DNA of 64,000 nucleotides from Flavisolibacter nicotianae (GTDB lineage: Bacteria; Bacteroidota; Bacteroidia; Chitinophagales; Chitinophagaceae): assembly GCF_003628535.1 (NCBI RefSeq), contig NZ_RBCI01000004.1:310001-374000 (forward strand), written 5' to 3'. The stretch's first letter is position 1. Each line of letters begins with the position of its first letter. A model generated the notes under the pieces. That model worked only from the letters and a program-made list of their open reading frames with translations, was not told the DNA's origin and made no database searches. The translations under genes were made by a program, and so were the position numbers. Of this stretch, positions 8,405 through 16,724 are shown piece by piece.

Positions 8405-8842
8405 ATGAACAACCTTCAGCGCCTTGAACATTGGGGAGAAGCCCATCACCCCAAGTACATGGACATTCTGCGGATGGCCCTGGGAATATTCCTGATCCTG
8501 AAAGGAGTTGAATTTGCGCAGGGCTCCAGCAATTTTTCAGAATTGGTATCGCGCCAGCTTCCGTTCAGTGGCCTTGTCCTGCTGCTTTTGTCGCACTACA
8601 TCATCTTCGCCCACATTGCCGGTGGTTTCCTCCTGGCGGTTGGCTTGCTTACCCGGGTGGCCTGCATCGCCCAAATTCCCATCCTTCTTGGTGCATTGAT
8701 TTTTGTAAGCTGGGATGTACTTGGTCATTTGTCCGGCTTCTTCATGACATTTATCGTGCTGGTACTGGTGGTGTGGTTCCTCATCATCGGCAGCGGCCCC
8801 TGGTCGATCGACGCAGCAATCGACAGGGAAGCAAGACAGTGA
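8405..8842 (+). CDS. DoxX family membrane protein
   Basis: A 145-residue protein with about four membrane helices (around 23-38, 52-72, 74-96 and 106-129). The patterns LRMALGIFLILKGVEF near the start and HIAGGFLLAVGLLTRVACIAQIPIL in the middle are typical of the DoxX/SURF4-like family. Members are small inner-membrane proteins sometimes tied to thiol or redox stress; no function is firmly known for this branch. TAACTTTA (8360-8367), one mismatch from the -7 consensus, lies 38 bases before the ATG. It appears monocistronic. Confidence 0.85.
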   Translation: MNNLQRLEHWGEAHHPKYMDILRMALGIFLILKGVEFAQGSSNFSELVSRQLPFSGLVLLLLSHYIIFAHIAGGFLLAVGLLTRVACIAQIPILLGALIFVSWDVLGHLSGFFMTFIVLVLVVWFLIIGSGPWSIDAAIDREARQ

Positions 8843-9216
8843 ACGAAGCAGGAATGTGCCGTAGGCAGTTTGTCCTGCCAATTCCTGCACCTACGTTCCA
8901 ATCCATCCCTTTTGCAACGGTCTGGGTGCTGTTGCCTGACGCTTTTTGACGGTCGTATTTCCCGGTGTCCAACATCAGCCCTTTACAGAAAGAATTCGAT
9001 TTCGCTCTGTTGGGCGATTTATCAATCGGCTGGCCTTGAGCAATCGACAGGATTATTCTTTCCTATCGGAATCATTTCAAAAAAATTCTTGCCGGTAATT
9101 TTTGCGAACGTCTTACCGGATTTTTGTTTTTCTCCAGCCTGTTCAGGAACTCCAAACCTGCGAGCGGGTAAGCCGTTGGTGCCATTCTTGATGACCTGAA
9201 ACCAAAGCGGAACAGA
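8843..9216. other. intergenic region, no gene seen
   Basis: The 374 bases between the DoxX and SDR genes hold no convincing coding frame. A nested imperfect hairpin at 8849-8887 (CAGGAAT ... ATTCCTG outside, GGCAG ... CTGCC inside) lies just after the DoxX stop and could slow transcription, but it has no T run. No TAnnTTTG box close to the SDR start was found. Confidence 0.5.
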
Positions 9217-10182
9217 ATGAAAAAAGCAGAAAACAAAATTGTGGTTGTCACAGGTGCGTCGAGCGGCGCCGGACGTGCCATCGCGATCGAGCTGGCGCGG
9301 GAAGGCGCACAACTGGTGCTGGCTTCCCGCAGGGAAGAAGCGCTGGCCGAAGTGGTAGACGAGTGCAAAGAAGTTGGCGGCAGCGCCGTTGCGTTCGTTA
9401 CTGATGTAAAAGAAATGCTGGACGTACACCGGCTAGCAAAAGAAACAGTGCAACAGTTCGGCGCCATCGATGTTTGGGTGAACAATGCCGGCGTTCTGGC
9501 GGCGGGAGCCTTCGACAACATACCGGCGGAAGTGAACGAAGACGTAATTCGCACCAATCTTTTTGGTTACATGCACGGCGCCCAGGCGGTGCTGCCGGTT
9601 TTCAAACAACAGGGTTATGGTTTGCTGATCAACAATATTTCGGTCGGTGGCTGGTTTTACACACCTTACATGACCGCCTACAGCGCCAGCAAGTTTGGGC
9701 TTCGTGGTTTTTTCGAGTCACTGAAGGGTGAGTTGAAACAATTTCCTGCCATCCGCATTTGCGATCTGTACCCGGGTTTTCTCGATACACCGGGTATGCA
9801 GCATGCCGCCAATTACACCGGCAAAACCTTGCGACCGGCACCACCTGTCTACGATCCGCGGAAAGTTGCCAAAGCGGTGGTCGCAGCCATTCAAAGGCCC
9901 AGGGACCGGATAAAGATTGGCAGCGCTTCCTTTTTTTTGCAGGCCGTCCATACCTTTTTCCCTCTCCTTAGCCGCAACATTACGGCATCTGTTGTCCGGT
10001 CTTACTTTGCCAGGGCCGACGAGAGCGAAACAACAAGCGGTAATGTTTTGCAACCCGTCGATTTTGGGACGGGAATTGACGGTGGCTGGCAAGCCTATTT
10101 CGATAAAGGCGTCTTGCGAAAAGGAGTGTGGGTCGCTGCAGGACTGCTGGCGGTTGCAGTCATCCTCTCAAGAAAGAAATAA
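9217..10182 (+). CDS. short-chain dehydrogenase/reductase with C-terminal membrane anchor
   Basis: A 321-residue classical SDR. The Rossmann cofactor motif TGASSGAG is at residues 12-19, NNAG at 89-92, and the catalytic Ser142, Tyr155 and Lys159 (YSASK) are all present. The Arg residues after the first strand (ASRRE) suggest NADP(H) preference. Beyond the normal 250-residue fold there is an extension ending in a hydrophobic helix (about 298-317) followed by RKK, so the enzyme may be anchored at the membrane with its catalytic part in the cytoplasm. The substrate is unknown. A perfect 16-bp hairpin follows the gene. Confidence 0.9.
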   Translation: MKKAENKIVVVTGASSGAGRAIAIELAREGAQLVLASRREEALAEVVDECKEVGGSAVAFVTDVKEMLDVHRLAKETVQQFGAIDVWVNNAGVLAAGAFDNIPAEVNEDVIRTNLFGYMHGAQAVLPVFKQQGYGLLINNISVGGWFYTPYMTAYSASKFGLRGFFESLKGELKQFPAIRICDLYPGFLDTPGMQHAANYTGKTLRPAPPVYDPRKVAKAVVAAIQRPRDRIKIGSASFFLQAVHTFFPLLSRNITASVVRSYFARADESETTSGNVLQPVDFGTGIDGGWQAYFDKGVLRKGVWVAAGLLAVAVILSRKK

Positions 10183-10238
10183 TGCACAATAAAAAGAACT
10201 AACGCAGCACCAGGCCTCAATTTATTCGACATGTACCC

Positions 10239-10277
10239 GTAACAACAAAAGCCTCACAAGTAGGCTTTTGTTGTTAC
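10239..10277. terminator. long perfect hairpin between convergent genes
   Basis: A 16-bp perfect inverted repeat (arms 10239-10254 and 10262-10277, loop of 7) with a GCCT/AGGC base and A/T-rich outer half. It sits between the convergent SDR and DUF4468 genes and can serve either strand. There is no T run beyond the stem, but the outer arm itself is T-rich. Confidence 0.65.
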
Positions 10278-10389
10278 AGTACGCGGATGTTGTTGGCCGG
10301 AAAAAATGGGATTAACCGGTTGTGGTGCCGGCAAGCTTTCCTGCAAAGAAGTCAATTCCTCCAGCGGGAAAGTCCCGGAAAACCAAATG

Positions 10390-10965
10390 CTAATCCTTCC
10401 GGTTCCCGCTCTTTCGGTTAGCCTGCAAATCTTCTGCGCAGACGAGTTTTCGCTGCTGCATGTAATCTTTCAGGTCCAGGATAAACCCGTCGAAAAATTC
10501 ACCGGTTTGCAGCTCTAACTGGCGCCATTGACTTTTGGTCATTGTCAGGCCCTGGCGGTCGCTGAGAGAGGCATAGGTCGTCATACCTGTTTCTTCCTTG
10601 TGGGCAAAGTACAGGTCGTACACCGTGTACTTGTAAAAATGATCCTTTGCCTGGATCATCAGGCTGAAATAGGTCTTGCCCGTCCGCACTTCGCCCGTTT
10701 CGGATGCAACGGTTACCGGAAATGAACCTTTGGTAGCCACCGTTCGCGTTTTCTCGTCCCTGATCTGGGCCGTTTCTCTTGCGTTGGCGAAAACGTTGTT
10801 TAAAAAAAGCTTGGCATTGCAAAACAACTGGGAAGCAGAAAGGCTGTCGGCCGCAACGACTTCCGCGATCTCAACATGCCCCAATTTGTTACGCTGTAAA
10901 ACACTGTCCTGGGCAAACAGGTTGCCCGCTTGTAGCAATGCAATCAAAAGGTAAAAATGCTTCAT
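10390..10965 (-). CDS. secreted DUF4468 (TBP-like fold) protein
   Basis: A 191-residue protein; the start is placed at the ATG of MKHFYLLIALLQAG, giving a typical signal peptide cut after LFAQ. The body reads LSASQLFCNAKLFLNNVF, TRTVATKGSFPV and YFSLMIQAKDHFYKYTVYDLYFAH, which matches DUF4468, a periplasmic domain with a TATA-binding-protein-like fold common in Bacteroidota. The C-terminal helix contains FFDGFILDLKDYMQQRK. Function unknown; extracytoplasmic location is inferred from the signal. It is convergent with the SDR gene and separated from it by a strong hairpin. Confidence 0.8.
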   Translation of the reverse strand: MKHFYLLIALLQAGNLFAQDSVLQRNKLGHVEIAEVVAADSLSASQLFCNAKLFLNNVFANARETAQIRDEKTRTVATKGSFPVTVASETGEVRTGKTYFSLMIQAKDHFYKYTVYDLYFAHKEETGMTTYASLSDRQGLTMTKSQWRQLELQTGEFFDGFILDLKDYMQQRKLVCAEDLQANRKSGNRKD

Positions 10966-11151
10966 TGGCCTGGTATAGGGTTCATATAAAAATAGACAAC
11001 CCCACGTAGAATTTCGATGCATAAAAGGAGATTTTACGCACCAGTAATACACAGGGCTGCAATGGCAAAACACGTAAATCCACGTTCACCATCGCTCGTC
11101 GTTGACCAGGAAGCTAATACCAATTTTATGCCGCGCCGGGATGCCGGCTGG

Positions 11152-12264
11152 CTACGGGACAATCCATTTGATGCAGACCGGGTTGCCAACCGCAATTCGC
11201 CGGCCCGTATCCTGCAGTCCTCCCGTTTTTTTGTTCACACGGAAGACCACAATTTCGTCGCTGTTTTGGTTGGCGGCCAGCAGGTAGTTTCCCGAAGGAT
11301 CGAGGTTGAAATTACGCGGCGTTTTACCAAGTGCCGACTGGTGCCCGGTGCGTGCCAGCGAGCCGTTAGCCGGGTTGATGCGAAAGACGGTGAGAAGATT
11401 CGCGGAGTCGCGGAGAGATGTATATAGAAACCGTCCGTCTGCAGAAACATGAATATCGGCCGCAGTAAACGGCTTTTTGAATCCCGTGGGAAGAGCGGAA
11501 ATAACTTGCGCAGGCTGAAGGTCACCGTTCATGTACCGGAACATCGTGACTGTTCCTTTCAGCTCCTGCACAAGATAGGCCCACCGGCCATTGGGATGAA
11601 AAATGAAGTGACGCGGGCCGGAGCCGGCTGCCAGTTTCAGGGTCGTATCTTTTGGCGACAATTGGCCGGTGGCATCGTTGAACGAATAGATCATCAATTT
11701 GTCGATCCCCAGGTCCGGCACATACAGAAATTTGTTGTTGGGAGATAGCACCGTGGCGTGTACGTGCGGGCCTTCCTGCCGCGGATGAACGCTGCTGCCT
11801 TTGTGTTGAACAACGTCTGTAGCCTTTCCAAGTTCGCCGCTGGCCGCTACCGGAAGCACGGTAAGGGTACCGCTGCTGTAATTGCCTACAATCACCCACC
11901 GGCCCGTTTTGTCAACGGTGATATAACAAGGATGTTCACCCATGGAAGACTGCTCGTTCAGGCGTTCCAGATGTCCCGTCGATGTAGTAAAGCGAAACGC
12001 CGTCACCTTTCCACCGCCTTCATTGTTTCCCAGTTCGTTAACGGCATACACATACTGTTTGTTGGGCGAAACCGCCAGGTAGGAGGGATTGGCGGTTATG
12101 GCCGAATCTACCAGGGTCGCCTGCCCGTTTTGCGTATTGAAGCGATACACAGAAATGCCTTTGCTTTTCCCGGTAGTGTAGGTACCGGCCAGGAGATAAA
12201 CGGTTTTTTGTGCGCCGGCTGAAAAAGCCAGGCCACTTAGAAGGAGGGCTGCAATTCTTTTCAT
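11152..12264 (-). CDS. secreted lactonase family protein (YbhE/6-phosphogluconolactonase-type beta-propeller)
   Basis: A 370-residue protein with an N-terminal signal peptide (MKRIAALLLSGLAFSAGAQ). The start is the ATG at 12264; an in-frame TTG six bases upstream is less likely. Repeated propeller blades are visible: YRFNTQNGQATLV, PSYLAVSPNKQYVYAVNE, VHATVLSPNNKFLYVPDLGIDKLMIY, GPRHFIFHPNGRWAYLVQE, and ADIHVSADGRFLYTSLRDSANLLTVF. This is the Pfam lactonase, 7-bladed family. The cytoplasmic relative in E. coli hydrolyses 6-phosphogluconolactone; an exported copy probably acts on another lactone. The gene stands alone. Confidence 0.88.
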   Translation of the reverse strand: MKRIAALLLSGLAFSAGAQKTVYLLAGTYTTGKSKGISVYRFNTQNGQATLVDSAITANPSYLAVSPNKQYVYAVNELGNNEGGGKVTAFRFTTSTGHLERLNEQSSMGEHPCYITVDKTGRWVIVGNYSSGTLTVLPVAASGELGKATDVVQHKGSSVHPRQEGPHVHATVLSPNNKFLYVPDLGIDKLMIYSFNDATGQLSPKDTTLKLAAGSGPRHFIFHPNGRWAYLVQELKGTVTMFRYMNGDLQPAQVISALPTGFKKPFTAADIHVSADGRFLYTSLRDSANLLTVFRINPANGSLARTGHQSALGKTPRNFNLDPSGNYLLAANQNSDEIVVFRVNKKTGGLQDTGRRIAVGNPVCIKWIVP

Positions 12265-12408
12265 AAACAATGGTAAAAGCCCAAGTTATCTTTTTTTCGG
12301 TATGCCACAACCGATCGGAAAAGAATTCGCTGCGGTTGGGAAAAAACAGGAAAGCATTTGCTGCAGCGGCAACACCGGTTGCGGGGAGCTGGTACGCATG
12401 GATGGCCC

Positions 12409-12416
12409 TAACTTTG
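12409..12416 (+). promoter_or_regulatory. -7 promoter box TAACTTTG
   Basis: A perfect match to the Bacteroidota TAnnTTTG box, 13 bases before the ATG at 12430. No convincing -33 TTTG was found at 17-23 bases upstream. Confidence 0.5.
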
Positions 12417-12429
12417 TAAAGAAAAGGCT

Positions 12430-12678
12430 ATGATCGAAAAGCAAACTATCAACGGCAAAGACGTGTGGATGAAAGTCGATCCCTACCACGTAGAGCGATC
12501 CAATCCAAACATCATCCCCACGGAGTATTTCACGGTCACCTGTTTTTACGAAGAGCCGGCGCCGGACGCAAAAGATGGCGATCCAATTGCCGACGAAGAC
12601 GGCGAAACAAAGCTTTTTGAGTCGCCGGTGGCTGCATTGGCCTATGCCTGGAAACAGGTTAAAAACGAGACGCGGTAA
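12430..12678 (+). CDS. small conserved-looking protein, unknown function
   Basis: An 82-residue acidic soluble protein beginning MIEKQTINGKDVWMKVDPYHV and ending in a helix (SPVAALAYAWKQVKNETR). The composition, an ATG preceded by AAAGG, and a perfect TAnnTTTG box just upstream all support a real gene. I recognise no domain. The central stretch, rich in Asp and Glu (DAKDGDPIADEDGE), may be a surface loop or metal-binding turn. It is followed 134 bases later by an orphan receiver gene on the same strand, but there is no direct evidence of a joint operon. Confidence 0.7.
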   Translation: MIEKQTINGKDVWMKVDPYHVERSNPNIIPTEYFTVTCFYEEPAPDAKDGDPIADEDGETKLFESPVAALAYAWKQVKNETR

Positions 12679-12811
12679 GCAGGTTGGGCTACCGCATGTT
12701 GGGCAGTAGTATTTCCACAATTTTATTGGAACGATTTTTTCTCTAGGAAGAAGTAAGCCAACCAAAACGGGTTGGTCTCGATTATCCTAACCATTCTCAA
12801 AACACACACTC

Positions 12812-13204
12812 ATGACAAACGCTATCGCCGAAGAGAAAAAGGCCAAGAAAGTTTTGATTATTGAAGATGAAGGTGACATGTGCCTGCTGTTGAACATCAT
12901 GCTCAACGGGAAAGACATGGAACTCGACCATGTGAAAAAATTGGCGGCTGCTGAAGAATATCTACAAAAACAGCAACCGGAAGTTGTGATCCTCGACAAC
13001 AAGTTACCCGACGGTTTCGGGATCGATTTCATCAGCCATATTAAAAGCAATTATCCAAACATCCGGATCATCATGATCTCCGGTTTCGACGGATCGGCAA
13101 AAGACGTGGCGCTGGAAAACGGGGCCGACATTTTCCTCGAAAAACCGTTTACAAAAAACCAGCTCTACGAAGCGATCGTTGAATTGATGAAAGAAAAAAT
13201 ATAG
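12812..13204 (+). CDS. single-domain response regulator (CheY-like receiver)
   Basis: A 130-residue protein consisting only of a receiver domain after an 11-residue basic lead (EEKKAKK). Key positions are present: acidic pair in IIEDEGD (18-22), phosphorylatable Asp62 in VILDNKLP, Ser in MISG, and Lys in EKPF. There is no output domain, so it must work through protein contacts or a phosphorelay. No kinase gene lies next to it, making it an orphan. A strong terminator follows at once, so it is the last gene of its transcript. Confidence 0.92.
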   Translation: MTNAIAEEKKAKKVLIIEDEGDMCLLLNIMLNGKDMELDHVKKLAAAEEYLQKQQPEVVILDNKLPDGFGIDFISHIKSNYPNIRIIMISGFDGSAKDVALENGADIFLEKPFTKNQLYEAIVELMKEKI

Positions 13205-13219
13205 TCGTAAACAAAACGA

Positions 13220-13251
13220 AAAAAAGCCCGGTGGAATGCCCGGGCTTTTTT
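13220..13251 (+). terminator. rho-independent terminator after the receiver gene
   Basis: A 12-bp perfect stem (AAAAAAGCCCGG 13220-13231 with CCGGGCTTTTTT 13240-13251) and an 8-base loop, ending in a T run. The A run on the left arm also allows it to work for the convergent SGNH hydrolase gene. Confidence 0.92.
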
Positions 13252-13279
13252 TATGGCCGACTCAGGGCGGCGAATCCGC

Positions 13280-13948
13280 TTATTTTTTCAAGTATGGCAA
13301 AAGTACCCGCTGCCAGATCTTGTAGCCCGTAGCATTCATGTGCAGCCTGTCTTCTATAAAAATGTCTTTGCGCGGACTGCCGCTGGCGTCGAGCATTGGT
13401 GCATACACATCAATAAAGTGCGCATTGGGCTGTTTTTCCAAAAACACTTTGATCAGCATATTGGCTTTTTGAAATGCCGGGAACAGTGCCTGCCGCGAGG
13501 GACTGGGCTTCAGGGAAATGAAATCGATCGTCGCCGAAGGAAGGTTTTGCCGAATCATCCCGAACAGCGTTTCAAAACGCTGCGCCACGTCGGCACCGGT
13601 AAGCGTAGGATCGCCGGCCAAATCGTTTTCGCCGCAATACACAACTACCTGCTTCGGCGCATAGGGCAAAATGACGTCGTAAGCATAACGGATCACATCT
13701 TTCAGGGTCGACCCGCCAAACCCGCGGTTGATAATGGTGTATCCGGGAAAATAAGCCTGCACGTCGGTCCATTTGGTAAACGATGAACTGCCCACAAAGA
13801 GGATGGCGTTTTTGGGTGGCAACTGCGCACTGTCTTTTTTCGCGAATGCCTGGATGTCATTCCAAAACGGCGGACAGGCTGTTTGTGCAAAAACGAAGTT
13901 GTTACAGGCGAGAAATAACCCGGCAACCAGTAGAAAAGATTTCAGCAT
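13280..13948 (-). CDS. secreted SGNH/GDSL hydrolase
   Basis: A 222-residue protein; the start at 13948 (MLKSFLLVAGLFLACNNFVFAQ) gives a good signal peptide. SGNH blocks are visible in order: block I as FVGSSSFTKW with the catalytic Ser, block II Gly in GFGGSTL, block III as YCGENDLAGD (GxND), and block V His in EDRLHMNATGYKIW. These enzymes remove acyl or acetyl groups from lipids or carbohydrates. The exported form suggests periplasmic or surface action on glycans. It is convergent with the receiver gene and 37 bases downstream of the second LytTR gene, on the same strand. Confidence 0.9.
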   Translation of the reverse strand: MLKSFLLVAGLFLACNNFVFAQTACPPFWNDIQAFAKKDSAQLPPKNAILFVGSSSFTKWTDVQAYFPGYTIINRGFGGSTLKDVIRYAYDVILPYAPKQVVVYCGENDLAGDPTLTGADVAQRFETLFGMIRQNLPSATIDFISLKPSPSRQALFPAFQKANMLIKVFLEKQPNAHFIDVYAPMLDASGSPRKDIFIEDRLHMNATGYKIWQRVLLPYLKK

Positions 13949-13985
13949 GGCGGAAAGATAAGAAACACACTGATACAACCTTCGT

Positions 13986-14708
13986 TCACCGCTTCAGAAA
14001 ACGGCCTTTCAGCAACTTTTCCAGGACTTCCTCTTTCGTCGCCCGGCTGATGGGAATGTGGTGTTCGCCGATGCAAATGTCGTTGCCTTCGATCGTATCG
14101 ATCTTTGATTGCGAAACGATAAATGATTTATGGGTTTTGATAAAACTGCCGGGCGGAAGATACTCTTCAATCGACTTGAAGGTGAGGTACGTAATGTATT
14201 TTTTTTGCCGCGTGTGAATGACAACATAGTTTTGCAGTGCTTCCACAAAGAGAATGTCATCGAACAGCAGTTTGACCAGCTTGTTGTCCACTTTCACGTA
14301 AAAAAAATCATTTTCCCGGTTACTTTCTCCTTCGGTTGCCTGTCGCAATTCATAATAGTCTTTTGCTTTTTGCGCCGCTTTCAAAAAGCGGTCGAACGAG
14401 ATGGGTTTTACAAGGTAGTCGAGGGCATTCAATTCAAAACCTTCCAGGGCGAATTCGGGATAGGCCGTGGTGAGAATCACGGGCGGCGGGGTATGCAAGG
14501 TTTTCAGTAATTCGAGCCCGGTTACTTTCGGCATTTGAATGTCGAGAAACAGGAGGTCCGCGCCGCCTTCTTTCCATGTTTGCAAGGCAGTGAGAGCGGA
14601 GTCATACGCCGCTTCAAAAAAAAGGTAGGGCACATCATCGATATACTCTTTCAGCCCCTTGCGGGCCAACGGCTCGTCGTCAATGACAATACAGCGGATC
14701 GGTTTCAT
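13986..14708 (-). CDS. LytTR-family response regulator (second pair)
   Basis: A 240-residue regulator begun at ATG 14708 (MKPIRCIVIDDEPLA), which overlaps the stop of its kinase gene by 4 bases (14705-14708). Receiver domain: DDE at 10-12, Asp56 in LLFLDIQMP, Thr in LTTAYP, Lys in LVKPI. LytTR domain from about residue 133, with ILFVEALQNYVVIHT and FIKTHKSFIVSQ. It should be phosphorylated by the kinase encoded just upstream. The SGNH hydrolase gene 37 bases downstream on the same strand may belong to the same transcript. Confidence 0.92.
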   Translation of the reverse strand: MKPIRCIVIDDEPLARKGLKEYIDDVPYLFFEAAYDSALTALQTWKEGGADLLFLDIQMPKVTGLELLKTLHTPPPVILTTAYPEFALEGFELNALDYLVKPISFDRFLKAAQKAKDYYELRQATEGESNRENDFFYVKVDNKLVKLLFDDILFVEALQNYVVIHTRQKKYITYLTFKSIEEYLPPGSFIKTHKSFIVSQSKIDTIEGNDICIGEHHIPISRATKEEVLEKLLKGRFLKR

Positions 14709-15733
14709 TGGCTGGCAATTTTTACTTTCAAACAAACGCGAAACCAGCCTTCTTCCTGGCTGATATCCAGATGGTGTTTTTTCGGGTAGAGTAATTCGAG
14801 CCGCCGTCGCACGTTTGCCAGGCCAATGCCGCCCGGCTCTTCATTCGATCGGCCTTCGGTTGTATTACTGACGCAGAATTCCATCTCGCCGTTTTGCCGG
14901 TCCAGTGCCACCACAACCTGGTTGGGCCTGCCATCGGCATAATGCGAAAGATGCTTGAACGAATTTTCCACGAACGGCAGCAACAAAAGCGGTTCGATGG
15001 TAAAGGAGGGAAGACCGGGTGACACGTCGAGTCGTATCGAGCAGTTTTCATTGCGCAGTTTTTGCAGGCCGATATAGTCCTGCAGGTATTGCAATTCGTT
15101 TTCGATGCTCACTTTGTTGTCCCGGGCGCCATACAATTGATAACGCAGCATGTCCGAAAACTTGTGCAGCGCTTCCCTTGCGTCATTGTTGTTTTTGTCG
15201 ATCAGGAAATACACCGCGTTGAGGGAGTTGAATAGGAAATGCGGGTTGATCTGTGCTTTCAGGAAATTCAGTTCGGTTTCCGCTTTTTCTTTCGCGACCT
15301 GCAGCAAGCGGCTTTGCATCCGGTTATAGTCCAACAACAGCTTAAAGGCCATCCCGGCGATCACCAGGAAAATATGCGGCAGCACATTGTCGTAAATTCT
15401 TGCCTTGAGCTGGTCGGTCCAGTGGTAAAGTGCAGGGTTGTGCAGAAGGCGACCGATTAGGTACATCTTCCAGCCACTGCTTAGCACGATCATGCTCAAA
15501 ACGAGGATGGCGAAGAGAACAAATTTTTTCCGGTAAAGCAGTTTGGGGATCAGGAGATAATTGGCGATGTAAATCATGATCGTCAGGTCCAAAACCTTCA
15601 CGATCGTGACCTGCAGGGCCTTTTGAATCGTGGAATAGTCCTGGTAGCGCAAATAAAACCAGGCCGCTCCCAGCAAAAGCCAAAACAGTACGTGATGAAG
15701 CTTGAAACGAAGCAAGACGTTTTTTGCGTTCAT
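14705..15733 (-). CDS. sensor histidine kinase of the LytS/YpdA type (second pair)
   Basis: A 342-residue protein if begun at MNAKNVLLRFKLHH (15733); the frame stays open far upstream but that stretch is Cys- and Pro-rich and not protein-like. About four membrane helices span residues 13-28, 45-62, 70-86 and 118-134. A coiled linker (RLLQVAKEKAETELNFLKAQ) leads to the phosphoacceptor His165 in INPHFLFNSLN. The ATPase part has LLPFVENSFKH (N-box) and GGIGLANVRRRLELLYP (G-box). It overlaps its LytTR regulator by 4 bases. Unlike the first pair there is no LiaF-like gene with it. Confidence 0.92.
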   Translation of the reverse strand: MNAKNVLLRFKLHHVLFWLLLGAAWFYLRYQDYSTIQKALQVTIVKVLDLTIMIYIANYLLIPKLLYRKKFVLFAILVLSMIVLSSGWKMYLIGRLLHNPALYHWTDQLKARIYDNVLPHIFLVIAGMAFKLLLDYNRMQSRLLQVAKEKAETELNFLKAQINPHFLFNSLNAVYFLIDKNNNDAREALHKFSDMLRYQLYGARDNKVSIENELQYLQDYIGLQKLRNENCSIRLDVSPGLPSFTIEPLLLLPFVENSFKHLSHYADGRPNQVVVALDRQNGEMEFCVSNTTEGRSNEEPGGIGLANVRRRLELLYPKKHHLDISQEEGWFRVCLKVKIASQ

Positions 15734-15899
15734 ATCCGAAAATAAATCTACGATTTCTGCCGCAGCCGGGGCTTTACATGTCCGGTGGCAATCTGTTGAC
15801 GAAACGCAGCATCGGTTCATCAAGCAGGTACGGCCGGTGATGTAAAGAATTTGCCGTCCTTGCCACATGGTGAAACCTTTATGACAAAATGGAAAACAA

Positions 15900-16568
15900 A
15901 TGAAACCTGTTTGCTTTCTCCTGGCAGCAATGCTTTCACTTGCCTGCATGCAGAGTAATTCGCAAAAAAAACCCGCGTTGTTGAACAGCAGCAACGGGCA
16001 AAAAATTGGCGGACCGTGCGAAGGCTGCGAGGTTATCTTCAACAGCCCGGTGCCATTTTCTCAACTGGGTTGGGTGGATACACTTCCCGACTTCAACGAA
16101 AAAGGTCCGCGGCTGGTAATCTCCGGAACGGTTTTCCAAAGCGATGGCCATACGCCGGCCAGGGATGTCGTCCTGTATGTGTACCACACGGACCAGACGG
16201 GCAAATACACGAATCGTGACAACGAAGAAGGTTATGCCGGCAGGCATGGCTACATCAAAGGGTGGATGCGGACCAATGCAAAAGGACAATACAGGTTTTT
16301 CACTTTACGGCCAGCCTCTTACCCCGGGAGCACCATTCCGGCGCATATCCATCCCATCGTCAAAGAGTCCGGTAAAAATGAATACTGGATCGATGAATAC
16401 CAATTTGAAGGCGACCCATTTTTATCGGCAGCGGGTAAAGAAAAAGAGGAGCGGAGGGGTGGCAGCGGGATCATCAGGCTTCGTGAAAAGGACGGCATTT
16501 TGTACGGGGAACGAAACATTTACCTGGGCCAGAACATACCAGGTTACCCCACGGCTAAAAACGACTAA
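15900..16568 (+). CDS. intradiol ring-cleavage dioxygenase-like lipoprotein
   Basis: A 222-residue protein with a lipoprotein signal (lipobox LSLAC, Cys16). The intradiol dioxygenase beta-sandwich follows: VISGTVFQSDGHTPARDVVLYVYHTDQTGKY, then WMRTNAKGQYRFFTLRPASYPG and IPAHIHPIV. The four non-haem iron ligands of protocatechuate 3,4-dioxygenase have clear counterparts: Tyr103, Tyr141, His149 and His151. Known enzymes open catechol rings between the hydroxyls using O2 and Fe(III). A membrane-anchored, exported form is unusual for aromatic degradation, and no pathway genes are nearby, so the substrate is open. It stands alone, divergent from the second kinase gene. Confidence 0.82.
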   Translation: MKPVCFLLAAMLSLACMQSNSQKKPALLNSSNGQKIGGPCEGCEVIFNSPVPFSQLGWVDTLPDFNEKGPRLVISGTVFQSDGHTPARDVVLYVYHTDQTGKYTNRDNEEGYAGRHGYIKGWMRTNAKGQYRFFTLRPASYPGSTIPAHIHPIVKESGKNEYWIDEYQFEGDPFLSAAGKEKEERRGGSGIIRLREKDGILYGERNIYLGQNIPGYPTAKND

Positions 16569-16672
16569 TACCAATTTGCAAGGCGCAACCGGCAATTGCC
16601 AAGTGAGGAAACCAAGGTCTGACAAGGCACTGTCGGCAAATCCAGGTCTTCAAAAAGAAAACGGCAATAAAA

Positions 16673-16701
16673 AACGCGGGGCATTTTGCCAGCGCCGCGT
16701 T
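16673..16701 (-). terminator. probable terminator of the duplicated-domain protein gene
   Basis: AACGCGG (16673-16679) pairs with CCGCGTT (16695-16701), with GGC/GCC further pairing inside the loop. Read on the minus strand the stem is followed by a T run (GTTTTTTATTG). It lies 24 bases past the stop of the gene at 16725-17459. Confidence 0.65.
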
Positions 16702-16724
16702 CCTTTCTGCAATTTCTTTTGCAG

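Noticed and set aside
12286-12765. 159-codon minus-strand frame with several Cys
   Set aside because: It covers the better supported 82-residue gene on the plus strand and starts without promoter or ribosome-binding signal.
11113-16580. The 13-base word CTAATACCAATTT found at about 11114 and 16564
   Set aside because: In a 64 kb window many 13-base matches are expected by chance; flanks do not match.
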